From the NCBI GenBank assembly GCA_949840915.1, contig CATKXY010000021.1:1-43212 (forward strand): DNA of 43,212 nucleotides, read 5' to 3'. Below, piece after piece: positions 1 to 7,581 of this stretch. The notes under the pieces were generated by a model that was not told the origin of the DNA, did no database searches, and saw only the letters and a program-made list of their open reading frames with translations. The stretch is from an uncultured Lachnospiraceae bacterium. GTDB lineage: Bacteria > Bacillota > Clostridia > Lachnospirales > Lachnospiraceae. Position 1 is the stretch's first letter. The number at the start of each line of letters is the position of its first letter. A program made the translations under genes and the position numbers.

Positions 1-14
1 TCCCTAGTTTTTGA

Positions 15-20
15 TATAAT
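15..20 (+). promoter_or_regulatory. Possible -10 box for the first operon
   Basis: A perfect TATAAT lies 54 bases before the first start codon. The matching -35 would fall at or outside the window edge, so only half of the promoter can be judged. Confidence 0.45.
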
Positions 21-74
21 TATAAAAATATGAGAAAACCTATAAGACATCTCGTAATTTAGGAGGTTTTAGAG

Positions 75-1229
75 ATGAATAAAATATTATTGCGTATTGC
101 CGACTTGCGTAAAAAAGCAAAAGTAACGCAGCAGGAACTGGCAGACAGCATAGGTGTATCATTTCAAACGATCAGCAAATGGGAAACCGGAGTCAGTTTG
201 CCGGATATCACCATTCTTCCATTATTGGCAGAGTATTTTAAAGTATCGACAGATCAGTTATTAGGCTTAAAACCGCTTGACGGTGAGACATATATTCCTG
301 AAAAAACAGCAACAAAAGATTTTTGGAACCAAAAGCTGGAATACCTTTTAAGGACGCGAAAAAGTTATTGGAATGATGACTATACGCGCTTTCTTATTTC
401 ACAGGTTTGGAAGATTGATAAACCGATTTCTGTATTGGACTGCGGATGTGGATATGGATTTTTAGGACTGTTGTTGCTTCCGTATCTGCCCGAGGGAAGC
501 ACTTATACCGGAATTGATTTTGCAGAAGATTTGATCAAAAAGGGAAAAGTTCTTTTTAAAAGTCAAAAATTAGAAGCGGATTTCTTGTGTGAAAATGTTT
601 TTAATTATTCTGTCGAAAACCAGTATGATTTCGTAGTATGTCAGGCTGTTCTTAGGCATTTGGACAATCCGTCCGCTTTTATACAGAAGATGATTCATTT
701 TGCAAAACCGGATGGATATATTGTATGCATAGATGCAAACAGAGAATTTGAGTGCTGCGGGCTTTATATTGACGGCATGGATTATCAGAAGCTATGCAGG
801 CATGAAGGGTTGGAGAAAAAGTGGCAGACTGAACTCGCAATGCAGGGGCGTGATTATGCGGTTGCCATCAGAACTGCACATATGATGCAAAAGCTAGGAC
901 TTGTCAACATTGACGTAAGAATGAACGATAAGGTAGAGTTTATTACTACACAATATGCAGATTATGAGGAAACTAAAAATGATTTTATCGCATATAACGA
1001 TTGGGCCTCTGGCATTCATGATGAGCAAAAGGAAAGGCTGATTCTCCATTTATTAACCCATGGTTTATCCCGCAAGGAAGCCGAAGATTATTGCAGCCGG
1101 AATATTGAAATTGCGGATTTCTTTGCAGAGAACCCGACTGCCGGATACACTTTTGTGAAAGGAAACATGATTACTTATGGAAAGAAAATTGGAAAAAAGA
1201 CCGAAAAAAAAGCGAATACTCCTGCTTGA
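75..1229 (+). CDS. XRE-type HTH domain fused to a class I SAM methyltransferase
   Basis: 384 residues. Residues about 5-62 form a Cro/C1-type helix-turn-helix (AKVTQQELADSIGVS, then TISKWETG). A class I SAM-dependent methyltransferase domain follows; its glycine motif VLDCGCGYG is at residues 120-128 and an acidic residue follows in TGIDFAED. AGGAGG at 61-66 gives good spacing to this ATG. The 3' end overlaps the HAD gene by 53 bases, so the two are probably cotranscribed. The fusion suggests a regulator that also carries, or senses the substrate of, a methyltransferase; the substrate (small molecule, RNA or protein) cannot be read from sequence. The block is more AT-rich than most of the window, which may mean transfer. 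Domain calls are firm; function is open. Confidence 0.85.
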   Translation: MNKILLRIADLRKKAKVTQQELADSIGVSFQTISKWETGVSLPDITILPLLAEYFKVSTDQLLGLKPLDGETYIPEKTATKDFWNQKLEYLLRTRKSYWNDDYTRFLISQVWKIDKPISVLDCGCGYGFLGLLLLPYLPEGSTYTGIDFAEDLIKKGKVLFKSQKLEADFLCENVFNYSVENQYDFVVCQAVLRHLDNPSAFIQKMIHFAKPDGYIVCIDANREFECCGLYIDGMDYQKLCRHEGLEKKWQTELAMQGRDYAVAIRTAHMMQKLGLVNIDVRMNDKVEFITTQYADYEETKNDFIAYNDWASGIHDEQKERLILHLLTHGLSRKEAEDYCSRNIEIADFFAENPTAGYTFVKGNMITYGKKIGKKTEKKANTPA

Positions 1230-1821
1230 CATGTATGGTGTAATCATAAAGGAAAGTAAAGGATATTTTATTCCATACACATTTGAGCATTTTGACAAAA
1301 AGGAACATAACAGACTTACAAGAGCATTCCGTGAGGAATGTTTATTTACAAAAGCAGGAAACGGAGAACTAAGTTCTGATGAATTTCTTTCTCTGTTAGG
1401 ATACCCAGATCCAGCGGAAACAATGCGGGATTATCTGACAAATTTTTTGACATTCGATCAGGAGTTCTTGTGGTTTGCCGAACACAATTACCAGCAGTAT
1501 GATTTTGTCCTGTTTTCGAATGATGTGAAAGAATGGAGTAAATATTTATTTGAATTATATGGACTTCAAAAATACTTTAAAGAAAGCATTATCAGCGGGG
1601 AAATCTGTATGCGTAAGCCTGAAAACCGGATTTTTATCTATACACTTAAGCATCTTCAATGTATTCCGCAGGAGTGTATTTTTGTCGATAACAGCGTGCA
1701 AAATTTAACTGCGGCACAGAAGGCAGGAATCAATACGATTTTGTTCAACAGGGATAATGAGGTTTATTCCGGTGATATTGCAAATAATTTTCATGAACTG
1801 GACAGCCTGCTAAAAATGTGA
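1177..1821 (+). CDS. HAD-superfamily hydrolase (HAD-IA-like)
   Basis: 214 residues, a normal length for a haloacid-dehalogenase-fold phosphatase with a helical cap. Motif I is LLLDMYGV, with nucleophile D18 but Tyr at position 20 where phosphatases usually have the general acid Asp. Motif II is LFSND (S114), the conserved lysine is K147 (RKPENR), and motif IV is IFVDNS (D171). The start is held at 1177, inside the upstream gene, because the next ATG (1231) would remove D18. Lack of the second motif I Asp is seen in non-phosphatase HAD enzymes and in proteins annotated as epoxide-hydrolase or dehalogenase-like, so phosphatase activity is not assured. It is likely translated with the upstream HTH-methyltransferase; substrate unknown. 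Confidence 0.8.
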   Translation: MERKLEKRPKKKRILLLDMYGVIIKESKGYFIPYTFEHFDKKEHNRLTRAFREECLFTKAGNGELSSDEFLSLLGYPDPAETMRDYLTNFLTFDQEFLWFAEHNYQQYDFVLFSNDVKEWSKYLFELYGLQKYFKESIISGEICMRKPENRIFIYTLKHLQCIPQECIFVDNSVQNLTAAQKAGINTILFNRDNEVYSGDIANNFHELDSLLKM

Positions 1822-1921
1822 TTGGATTTTGAGTTACAAATATCAATTGGTTAAAAAATGATAGCTAATGTTTCCCTTAGAAATCATCAAATCACAATCG
1901 GTGTTTATGGAGGAAAATATT

Positions 1922-2332
1922 ATGAGATTAGACGGATTTGGCTTATTCGTAAATGATATGGCAACAATGGTACGGTTTTATAGAGATGTACTTGGTTTTG
2001 AAATCAAAGAGAGTGAAAATGCCGGCAATGTATATCTTGTAAAAGACGGCACATTATTTCTTTTGTTTAGGAGAAAAGATTTTGAAAAAATGACATCTGC
2101 GAAATACGAGTATGTCAAAGGGAATAATGGACATTTTGAAATTGCTTTGTATGTGGATACTTTTGAAGAAGTAGATTTGGAATATGAAAAAGCAATAGCT
2201 CATGGTGCAGTATCAGTATTGGCTCCAACAACTGAACCTTGGGGGCAAAGAACGTGTTATATTGCTGACCCCGAAGGAAATCTGGTTGAAATTGGCTCGT
2301 GGAATAAACCATATGAAGAAAAAGATAAGTAA
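1922..2332 (+). CDS. VOC-superfamily (glyoxalase/bleomycin-resistance fold) protein
   Basis: 136 residues from the ATG at 1922, preceded by GGAGGA at 1909-1914. An in-frame ATG at 1868 would add 18 residues but has no ribosome site. The protein shows the paired beta-alpha-beta-beta-beta modules of the vicinal oxygen chelate fold: FVNDMATMVRFYRDVLGF near the N-terminus and EPWGQRTCYIADPEGNLVEI at the C-terminus, with the Glu of the last motif a usual metal ligand. Members include lactoylglutathione lyases, dioxygenases and drug-binding resistance proteins; nothing here picks one. It sits about 100 bases after the HAD gene on the same strand and shares its AT-rich character. Confidence 0.82.
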   Translation: MRLDGFGLFVNDMATMVRFYRDVLGFEIKESENAGNVYLVKDGTLFLLFRRKDFEKMTSAKYEYVKGNNGHFEIALYVDTFEEVDLEYEKAIAHGAVSVLAPTTEPWGQRTCYIADPEGNLVEIGSWNKPYEEKDK

Positions 2333-2368
2333 ATTTTCAGCAAGTAAGAGAATTGTCGATTGATTACC

Positions 2369-2393
2369 TTCCCCACAGTTATACTGTGGGGAA
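2369..2393 (+). terminator. Hairpin after the VOC gene, possible terminator
   Basis: An 11-bp perfect stem (TTCCCCACAGT / ACTGTGGGGAA) closes a TAT loop 36 bases after the VOC stop codon. There is no clean U-tract, so it may be a weak terminator or an mRNA-stabilising end. Confidence 0.45.
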
Positions 2394-2427
2394 AGTTGCA
2401 TTAAGTGATATTTTTAATTACAAAAAT

Positions 2428-2456
2428 TTGACGTTGGAAGGAATTCAGTATAAAAT
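2428..2456 (+). promoter_or_regulatory. Predicted promoter of the acyltransferase/membrane-protein operon
   Basis: TTGACG (2428-2433), 17-base spacer, TAAAAT (2451-2456). It lies 73 bases before the acyltransferase start and after the hairpin that ends the previous operon. Confidence 0.5.
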
Positions 2457-2465
2457 GGACAATAT

Positions 2466-2486
2466 ATTCAATTGATACGATTGAAT
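2466..2486. repeat. Inverted repeat downstream of predicted promoter
   Basis: ATTCAAT-tgatacg-ATTGAAT, a perfect 7-bp inverted repeat just after the predicted -10 box. Its position suits an operator, but no cognate regulator is evident. Confidence 0.35.
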
Positions 2487-2529
2487 GAATGCGATTCAAG
2501 TGATGCAGTATGTCATGGGGATAAGGTAA

Positions 2530-3672
2530 ATGGTGCGGAAGACGGGAGAGAGAAAAAAGAATCTGGAGGAGCTTCGCTGTCTTGCTATGATGATGGTGAC
2601 AGCGCTGCATTTTTTGGGCAAGGGAGAACTGTTGGGGGATGTGAGCGCAGTCCGGATGGATGCGGTGGGAATCGCCGCATGGGTGCCGGAGGTGTTGTGC
2701 ATTGTGGCGGTGAATCTGTATATGCTTATCAGCGGATATCTGCTGTGTGAATCTTCGTTCAAACTGAGCAGACTGTTGAAGCTGTATCTGCAGATTTGGA
2801 TGTATTCCGTGGGTGTGGGTCTGGCTGCCGGTTTTTTGGGAATGACAACGGCACAGATGGATACACACTATTTTCTGAGTCTGTTGTTTCCGGTATCCAT
2901 GGGACATTATTGGTTTATGACGGCGTATGTGTTTTTGTATCTGTTGCTGCCGCTGGTGGGAATGGCTGTGAAACGGATGTCGAAGGCGCAGTTAAGGCTG
3001 GCCGTAATCCTGCTTTTGCTGGTGTTTTGTGTGCTGAAATCAGTGCTGCCGTTCCGGCTGGAGGAGGACGGCATGGGATATGACTGTCTGTGGTATCTGT
3101 GCGTCTTTTTGACAGCGGCTTATATCCGCAGATTCGGAGTCGGATTCCTGGAGAAGAGATGGCGCTGTATGCTGCTCTATGCCGGAGGCTGTGCTGCCGT
3201 TCTGGCGGAGTTGTTTGTATTCCGGGCTGTATATCTGCGCACGGGCAGTCTGGGGCTGATCCTGAAGATCAGCCTGGAGTACAATCATATTTTTGTCTTT
3301 CTTGCTTCGGTGGGATTGTTCGGATGGTTTCTGCACGGAAAGGGTGAAAATATCTTCGGGCGCACTGCGGCCCTGGCGGGGCCGTATGTATTGGGGGTAT
3401 ATCTGTTTCATGAGAATATTGCATTGCGCTATGAATGGCAGAGGTGGTTCGGCGCAGAAAGGATACAAACTGTGCCGGAGCTGCTGTTAAAGCTTTTGGC
3501 AGCAGTCATATGCATATTTATAACGGGTGTTATCATAGAGAAGGCGCGCAGTTGGGTGGTGCGTCTGTCCGGCAGGCTGCTCTCCTGTCTGAAGTGCTGG
3601 AGAGGCTTTATGGACAGACTTGAGCGGGCGGACCGGATTTTTACGGAAATGGGGGAATCGGAGCTTTCATGA
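2530..3672 (+). CDS. Acyltransferase-3 family integral membrane protein
   Basis: 380 residues with about ten hydrophobic segments. The N-terminus has the family pattern (R/N...LEELRCLAMMMVTALHF), in which the His near residue 27 is the conserved essential histidine of acyltransferase-3 enzymes such as OatA-type O-acetyltransferases. There is no extracytoplasmic SGNH domain. These enzymes move acyl groups across or at the membrane onto sugars, peptidoglycan or antibiotics. The C-terminal tail after the last membrane segment is basic. The stop codon overlaps the next ATG (ATGA), so the two membrane proteins are translationally coupled, and a surface-glycan role is a reasonable inference. Substrate unknown. 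Confidence 0.8.
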   Translation: MVRKTGERKKNLEELRCLAMMMVTALHFLGKGELLGDVSAVRMDAVGIAAWVPEVLCIVAVNLYMLISGYLLCESSFKLSRLLKLYLQIWMYSVGVGLAAGFLGMTTAQMDTHYFLSLLFPVSMGHYWFMTAYVFLYLLLPLVGMAVKRMSKAQLRLAVILLLLVFCVLKSVLPFRLEEDGMGYDCLWYLCVFLTAAYIRRFGVGFLEKRWRCMLLYAGGCAAVLAELFVFRAVYLRTGSLGLILKISLEYNHIFVFLASVGLFGWFLHGKGENIFGRTAALAGPYVLGVYLFHENIALRYEWQRWFGAERIQTVPELLLKLLAAVICIFITGVIIEKARSWVVRLSGRLLSCLKCWRGFMDRLERADRIFTEMGESELS

Positions 3673-5582
3673 AGAAGAAAGTTTGGTGGGAATCTCTGTT
3701 GGTGGTGATTTTGTTCTGGTATCCTTTACGGCATATTTACTGGGGGCTGGATCTGTGGGATACCGGCTATAATTATGCCAATTTTGTCTATATGGGTCTG
3801 GAGCATATGGACTCGATGTGGTTGTTTTCCACTTATCTGGCAAATGCGGCAGGTCATTTTTTGACTTTGCTGCCCGGAGCCGGAGGATTGGTGGGGATGA
3901 ATCTGTACACGGGGCTGTTTGCCGGTGCGCTGGCTATCATGGGGTACTTTTTCTGTACGAGAAAGCTGGAAATTCCGCGGGGCATTGCTTTTGTGGGAGA
4001 GATGGCAGCTTTAAGCCTGTGCTGGTGTCCCACGGCGCTGATCTATAATTATCTGACGTACATTTTATTTTTGTCATGTGTAATACTGCTTTATGCGGGA
4101 TTGACGAAGAAGCGCATGTGGTGTCTGGCCGTGGCGGGTATCTGTCTGGGAACCAATGTGTTCGTCCGTTTTTCTAATCTGCCGGAAGCTGCCATGATTG
4201 CGGCGGTGTGGGTATATGCATTTCTGGAAGTGCGCGAGATCCGTAAGCAGACCGATGCGGGAGTGACAAAAGAGGGAATCGCAGGACAGAGAGTTTCAGG
4301 TATTGGTCTTGCGGCAAAATATACTGTTTTTTGTCTGGGAGGTTATCTGTCGGCGTTGGCGGCGGGACTGGGCTATCTGCATATTCGTTATGGCCTGGAT
4401 GCATATGTGAACGGTATCAGGCGGCTGTTTGCCATGACTGAGGATGCCACGGATTATAAGCCGGCTTCCATGCTGACCGGGCTCATTGATCCTTATCGGG
4501 AAAATCTTTACTGGGCCGGGCGGATTCTCGTGATCGTTATGGCCGGCACATTAGGTTTTGCCGCAGTGAAGTGGCTATTACGCTATGTCGGGAAGGGTTC
4601 CGGGCCGGACATGCACGAAACCCGCGAAGAGCGGGTTGTGTGGCGGATTGCCAGGGCAGGCGCCTGCGGACTGGCTGTGCTGATGCTGGTATGGCTCTAT
4701 TACAGGGGCTTTTGTTCACTGGAGTTCTATTCATACGGGGCGATACTGCGGCCGGGAATTCTGTTTCTGATGCTGACCATGGCGATTGCGCTCATCCGCA
4801 TTTTTCATCCGGCAAGTCCGTTGGAAGAGCGGTTGATCAGCGGTATGGTGCTGTTGGTGGTACTGCTCACCTCTCTGGGCAGCAATAACAATGTTTATCC
4901 GAGTCTGAACAATTTGTTTGTGGCGGGCCCTTACACGCTTTGGCAATGCCGGAGATTTTTGAGGCAAAGGAAGGAGTGGCGTTTTACATGGGTGTGCGTC
5001 TTTCCTGCAAAGGCGGTTCTGACAGCCTTTTTGGCACTGTTTTTGTTCCAGTCAGGAGTTTTTGGAGTAACATTTGTCTTTGCGGAGGCAACCGGAGCTA
5101 GAGACGTAACGACTGTTATTGAAAATAATGAGATCTTACAGGGCGTGAAGATGAGTCCGGAGCGGGCTGAGTGGATGAGCGGGCTCAGTGCGTATGTGAA
5201 TGAGCAGGGCTTGAAAGGACAGGAAGTGATATTGTATGGCCGGATTCCTTCGTTGTCCTATTATCTGGAGATGCCGTCAGCCTTTAATCCCTGGAGTGAT
5301 CTGCCCTCCTATCAGTACGAGGTGATGGAGCGGGATATGCGGGAACTTGTGGAGGAGATTCAGAGAGGAGAACGCATGTGTCCCACAGTGATCCTGGAGC
5401 GAAAATCAGCGCTTTATCTGCAGGGAGGCGCCGAGGCGCTGCAGCAGGACGGAATGAGTGACAAAGAGGTTGACGAGATGGATAAAGACCCAAAACTAAA
5501 GCTGATCGGCCGATATATGAATACATTAGATTATGAAGCAGCATACGAAAATGCCAAGTTTACGGTGTATCGCGTACAATAA
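3669..5582 (+). CDS. Large polytopic membrane protein, GT-C glycosyltransferase-like
   Basis: 637 residues. About ten to twelve hydrophobic helices fill residues 8 to roughly 475, followed by a C-terminal soluble region of about 150 residues. The first extracytoplasmic loop contains LDLWDTGYNY (D28, D31), the place where GT-C lipid-linked-sugar transferases carry their acidic catalytic residue. I recognise no specific family; the topology resembles dolichyl/undecaprenyl-phosphate-sugar transferases of uncharacterised type. It is coupled to the upstream acyltransferase by a 4-base ATGA overlap, so the pair may glycosylate and acylate one surface polymer. An alternative is a membrane protein of unknown, non-enzymatic function. 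Confidence 0.7.
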   Translation: MKKKVWWESLLVVILFWYPLRHIYWGLDLWDTGYNYANFVYMGLEHMDSMWLFSTYLANAAGHFLTLLPGAGGLVGMNLYTGLFAGALAIMGYFFCTRKLEIPRGIAFVGEMAALSLCWCPTALIYNYLTYILFLSCVILLYAGLTKKRMWCLAVAGICLGTNVFVRFSNLPEAAMIAAVWVYAFLEVREIRKQTDAGVTKEGIAGQRVSGIGLAAKYTVFCLGGYLSALAAGLGYLHIRYGLDAYVNGIRRLFAMTEDATDYKPASMLTGLIDPYRENLYWAGRILVIVMAGTLGFAAVKWLLRYVGKGSGPDMHETREERVVWRIARAGACGLAVLMLVWLYYRGFCSLEFYSYGAILRPGILFLMLTMAIALIRIFHPASPLEERLISGMVLLVVLLTSLGSNNNVYPSLNNLFVAGPYTLWQCRRFLRQRKEWRFTWVCVFPAKAVLTAFLALFLFQSGVFGVTFVFAEATGARDVTTVIENNEILQGVKMSPERAEWMSGLSAYVNEQGLKGQEVILYGRIPSLSYYLEMPSAFNPWSDLPSYQYEVMERDMRELVEEIQRGERMCPTVILERKSALYLQGGAEALQQDGMSDKEVDEMDKDPKLKLIGRYMNTLDYEAAYENAKFTVYRVQ

Positions 5583-5710
5583 ACGGGCTGTTTGAGGCAG
5601 TGTTGATCATGCAAAGATACAAAAATTTATTGGAGGAACACACTGCAAAAGAATATGCCGGATATATGCTTGAACGGATCAATAATAACCAAAATACGGA
5701 TAATACAGAT

Positions 5711-5747
5711 AAAAAGGTCTGCAGCTTATAAAAGCTGCAGACCTTTT
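5711..5747. terminator. Bidirectional intrinsic terminator
   Basis: A 12-bp perfect stem (5716-5727 with 5732-5743) has a 4-base loop, T4 after it on the plus strand and A5 before it (T5 on the minus strand). It ends both the converging membrane-protein operon and asnA. The minus-strand asnA stop codon (5726-5728) lies inside the hairpin. Confidence 0.88.
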
Positions 5748-6736
5748 GCCTGTGCCTCCTCCATGACCTTATCGGGCCACAGGGAGCATTGTACTTCTCC
5801 GATATGTGCTTTGCGCAGGAAGAACATACAGATGCGGGACTGGCCGATACCGCCTCCGATGGTATAGGGAAGCTCTTCGTTGAGAATAGCCTGATGGAAG
5901 GGAAGCTGTGCCCGCTCGGGACAGCCCGCTTTTTCCAACTGCTCCTGCATTGCCTTTTTGTCCACGCGGATACCCATGCTGGAGAGTTCCAGCGCGATAT
6001 CCAAAACGGGATAATATACGATGATATCTGCGTTCAGTGCCCAGTCGTCGTAATCCGGCGCTCTGCCGTCATGTGGCTCGCCGTTTTCAAGCTTGTCGCC
6101 GATCTGCATCACACATGCGGCTCCTTTTGCCTTGGCGATGTAGTATTCACGCTCCTTGGGAGTGTAATCGGGGAACATTTCCTCCAGTTCTCCGGTAGTC
6201 ACAAAGAAAATCTCGGGAGGAAGTATCTCTTTTATGTAGTCAAAATGGATGGACATGTATTTTTCAGTCTTGCGAAGCACTTTGTAAACTGTGCGGACCG
6301 TGTCCTTGAGGGTGTCCAGATTGCGCGCTTCCTTGGAGATGATCTTTTCCCAATCCCACTGATCCACATAAATGGAATGGATATTGTCGGTGACCTCGTC
6401 TCTGCGGATGGCGCTCATGTCCGTGTAGAGACCTTCGCCCACAGAAAATCCGTACTTTTTCAGCGCATAGCGTTTCCATTTGGCGAGAGACTGGACGATC
6501 TCTCCCTCAGCGCCCTCCTGTTCGCCGATATCGAAGCTGACAGGGCGCTCCACGCCGTTTAAATTGTCATTTAGTCCCGATGCCGGATCCACGAAAAGCG
6601 GTGCAGATACCCGCAGAAGATGCAGGCGCTCTGCCAGCAGAGACTGAAAGAAATCTTTTACGGTCTTGATGGCAATCTGTGTCTCGTACAGATTGAGCTC
6701 GGACTGATAGTCCTTGGGAATCACTAATTTTGACAT
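5726..6736 (-). CDS. asnA: Aspartate-ammonia ligase (ammonia-dependent asparagine synthetase)
   Basis: 336 residues, matching the usual ~330. It converts aspartate, ATP and ammonia to asparagine, AMP and pyrophosphate in the cytoplasm, with a class II aminoacyl-tRNA-synthetase-like fold. Family stretches are present throughout: YQSELNLYETQIAI near the N-terminus, LRVSAPLFVDPASGLNDNL, VYVDQWDWEK-type (IYVDQWDWEK) in the middle, and GGGIGQSRICMFFL near the C-terminus, the ATP-binding class II motif. Start chosen at 6736: CAGGA lies 7 bases upstream and the protein then begins like other AsnA; an open 41-residue extension upstream is unrelated. It is monocistronic. No T-box or other obvious riboswitch was seen in its upstream region. 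Confidence 0.96.
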   Translation of the reverse strand: MSKLVIPKDYQSELNLYETQIAIKTVKDFFQSLLAERLHLLRVSAPLFVDPASGLNDNLNGVERPVSFDIGEQEGAEGEIVQSLAKWKRYALKKYGFSVGEGLYTDMSAIRRDEVTDNIHSIYVDQWDWEKIISKEARNLDTLKDTVRTVYKVLRKTEKYMSIHFDYIKEILPPEIFFVTTGELEEMFPDYTPKEREYYIAKAKGAACVMQIGDKLENGEPHDGRAPDYDDWALNADIIVYYPVLDIALELSSMGIRVDKKAMQEQLEKAGCPERAQLPFHQAILNEELPYTIGGGIGQSRICMFFLRKAHIGEVQCSLWPDKVMEEAQAKGLQLL

Positions 6737-6867
6737 AAAAAAATCCTGCTTTCCTGATATCGATTTTGACGGGGACAGCGTTAGGGCAGCCGCCCGCCTT
6801 ACCTTATTATTTAACCGCTTTTTGAGGGAATTTGCAATAGTTTTTTGAGTGAAATTCATGTAAGTTC

Positions 6868-6897
6868 TTGCAGGGTATGGAGTGCCGCTGATATAAT
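6868..6897 (+). promoter_or_regulatory. Predicted promoter of the YdeI-family gene
   Basis: TTGCAG (6868-6873), 18-base spacer, TATAAT (6892-6897), 85 bases before the chosen start. Confidence 0.5.
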
Positions 6898-6981
6898 AAA
6901 GTCAATTTACGGATCATTTCAATGATTGCCGGAACAAAAAACGGAAGCTATGCGCCTGCTAAGGCCGGCCGGGAGGTGTGT

Positions 6982-7545
6982 ATGGTAAGCGATCTGATGG
7001 AATTTGCGGGTAGAGAGGAATTCAGGAAATGGCTTTTTGATCACTGTCTGTCAAATGATGGCGTTTGGCTCTTATTTGGCAAGGCAGGCGGTCCGAAAAC
7101 GATAAAAGCGTCAGAAGCTCTGGAAGAAGCGCTCTGCTTTGGATGGATTGACGGACAGATGCAAAGCATTGACGATAAAACCTATAAGAAATATTTTTCT
7201 ATGCGCAGGGACAAGAGTAAGTGGTCGGAGAAAAACAAGGCGTTGGTCAAGAGTCTTGAAGAGCGCGGACTAATGACCGACTTCGGCAGAAAGAAAATAG
7301 AGGAGGCTCAAACGAACGGCCAGTGGAACGCTCCGCAGTCTCTGACGGTTACTGAGGAGCATATTGCCCGGCTTGCCGCACTGCTCGAAGAATATGAGCC
7401 CGCTTTCACAAATTTCCAGGCCATGTCCCCATCGGTAAAGAAAACCTACGCGCGGGCATATTTTGACGCAAAGACGGACGCCGGACGGGAAAAGCGGATT
7501 GCCTGGATGGTGGACCGACTGAATAAAAATCTAAAACCCATGTAG
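6982..7545 (+). CDS. YdeI/OmpD-associated family protein
   Basis: 187 residues from the ATG at 6982, which has GGGAGG at 6971-6976; an upstream in-frame ATG at 6922 has no ribosome site. The sequence carries the family signature: GVWLLFGKAG, then a run ending ALCFGWIDGQ, and RRDKSKWSEKNK further on. A C-terminal helical YdeI/OmdA segment (SVKKTYARAYFDAKT..KRIAWMVDRL) follows. Related proteins are annotated as bacteriocin-protection or DUF1801-like proteins; the biochemical activity is not established. The protein is soluble and cytoplasmic by appearance. It converges on the broken MATE gene and has its own promoter. Confidence 0.88.
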   Translation: MVSDLMEFAGREEFRKWLFDHCLSNDGVWLLFGKAGGPKTIKASEALEEALCFGWIDGQMQSIDDKTYKKYFSMRRDKSKWSEKNKALVKSLEERGLMTDFGRKKIEEAQTNGQWNAPQSLTVTEEHIARLAALLEEYEPAFTNFQAMSPSVKKTYARAYFDAKTDAGREKRIAWMVDRLNKNLKPM

Positions 7546-7581
7546 CGTCAGGCGCTTCTTAGGAAGGACTTCTGCGGCTTG

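Noticed and set aside
5609..5731. Forty-residue reading frame between the membrane-protein gene and the terminator
   Set aside because: The ribosome site is weak, the end falls inside the terminator hairpin, and the sequence shows no recognised motif. It may be a decayed gene end, so it is not listed as a feature.
5789..6562. Long plus-strand reading frame opposite asnA
   Set aside because: A codon-bias shadow of asnA: no ribosome site and no recognisable domain.
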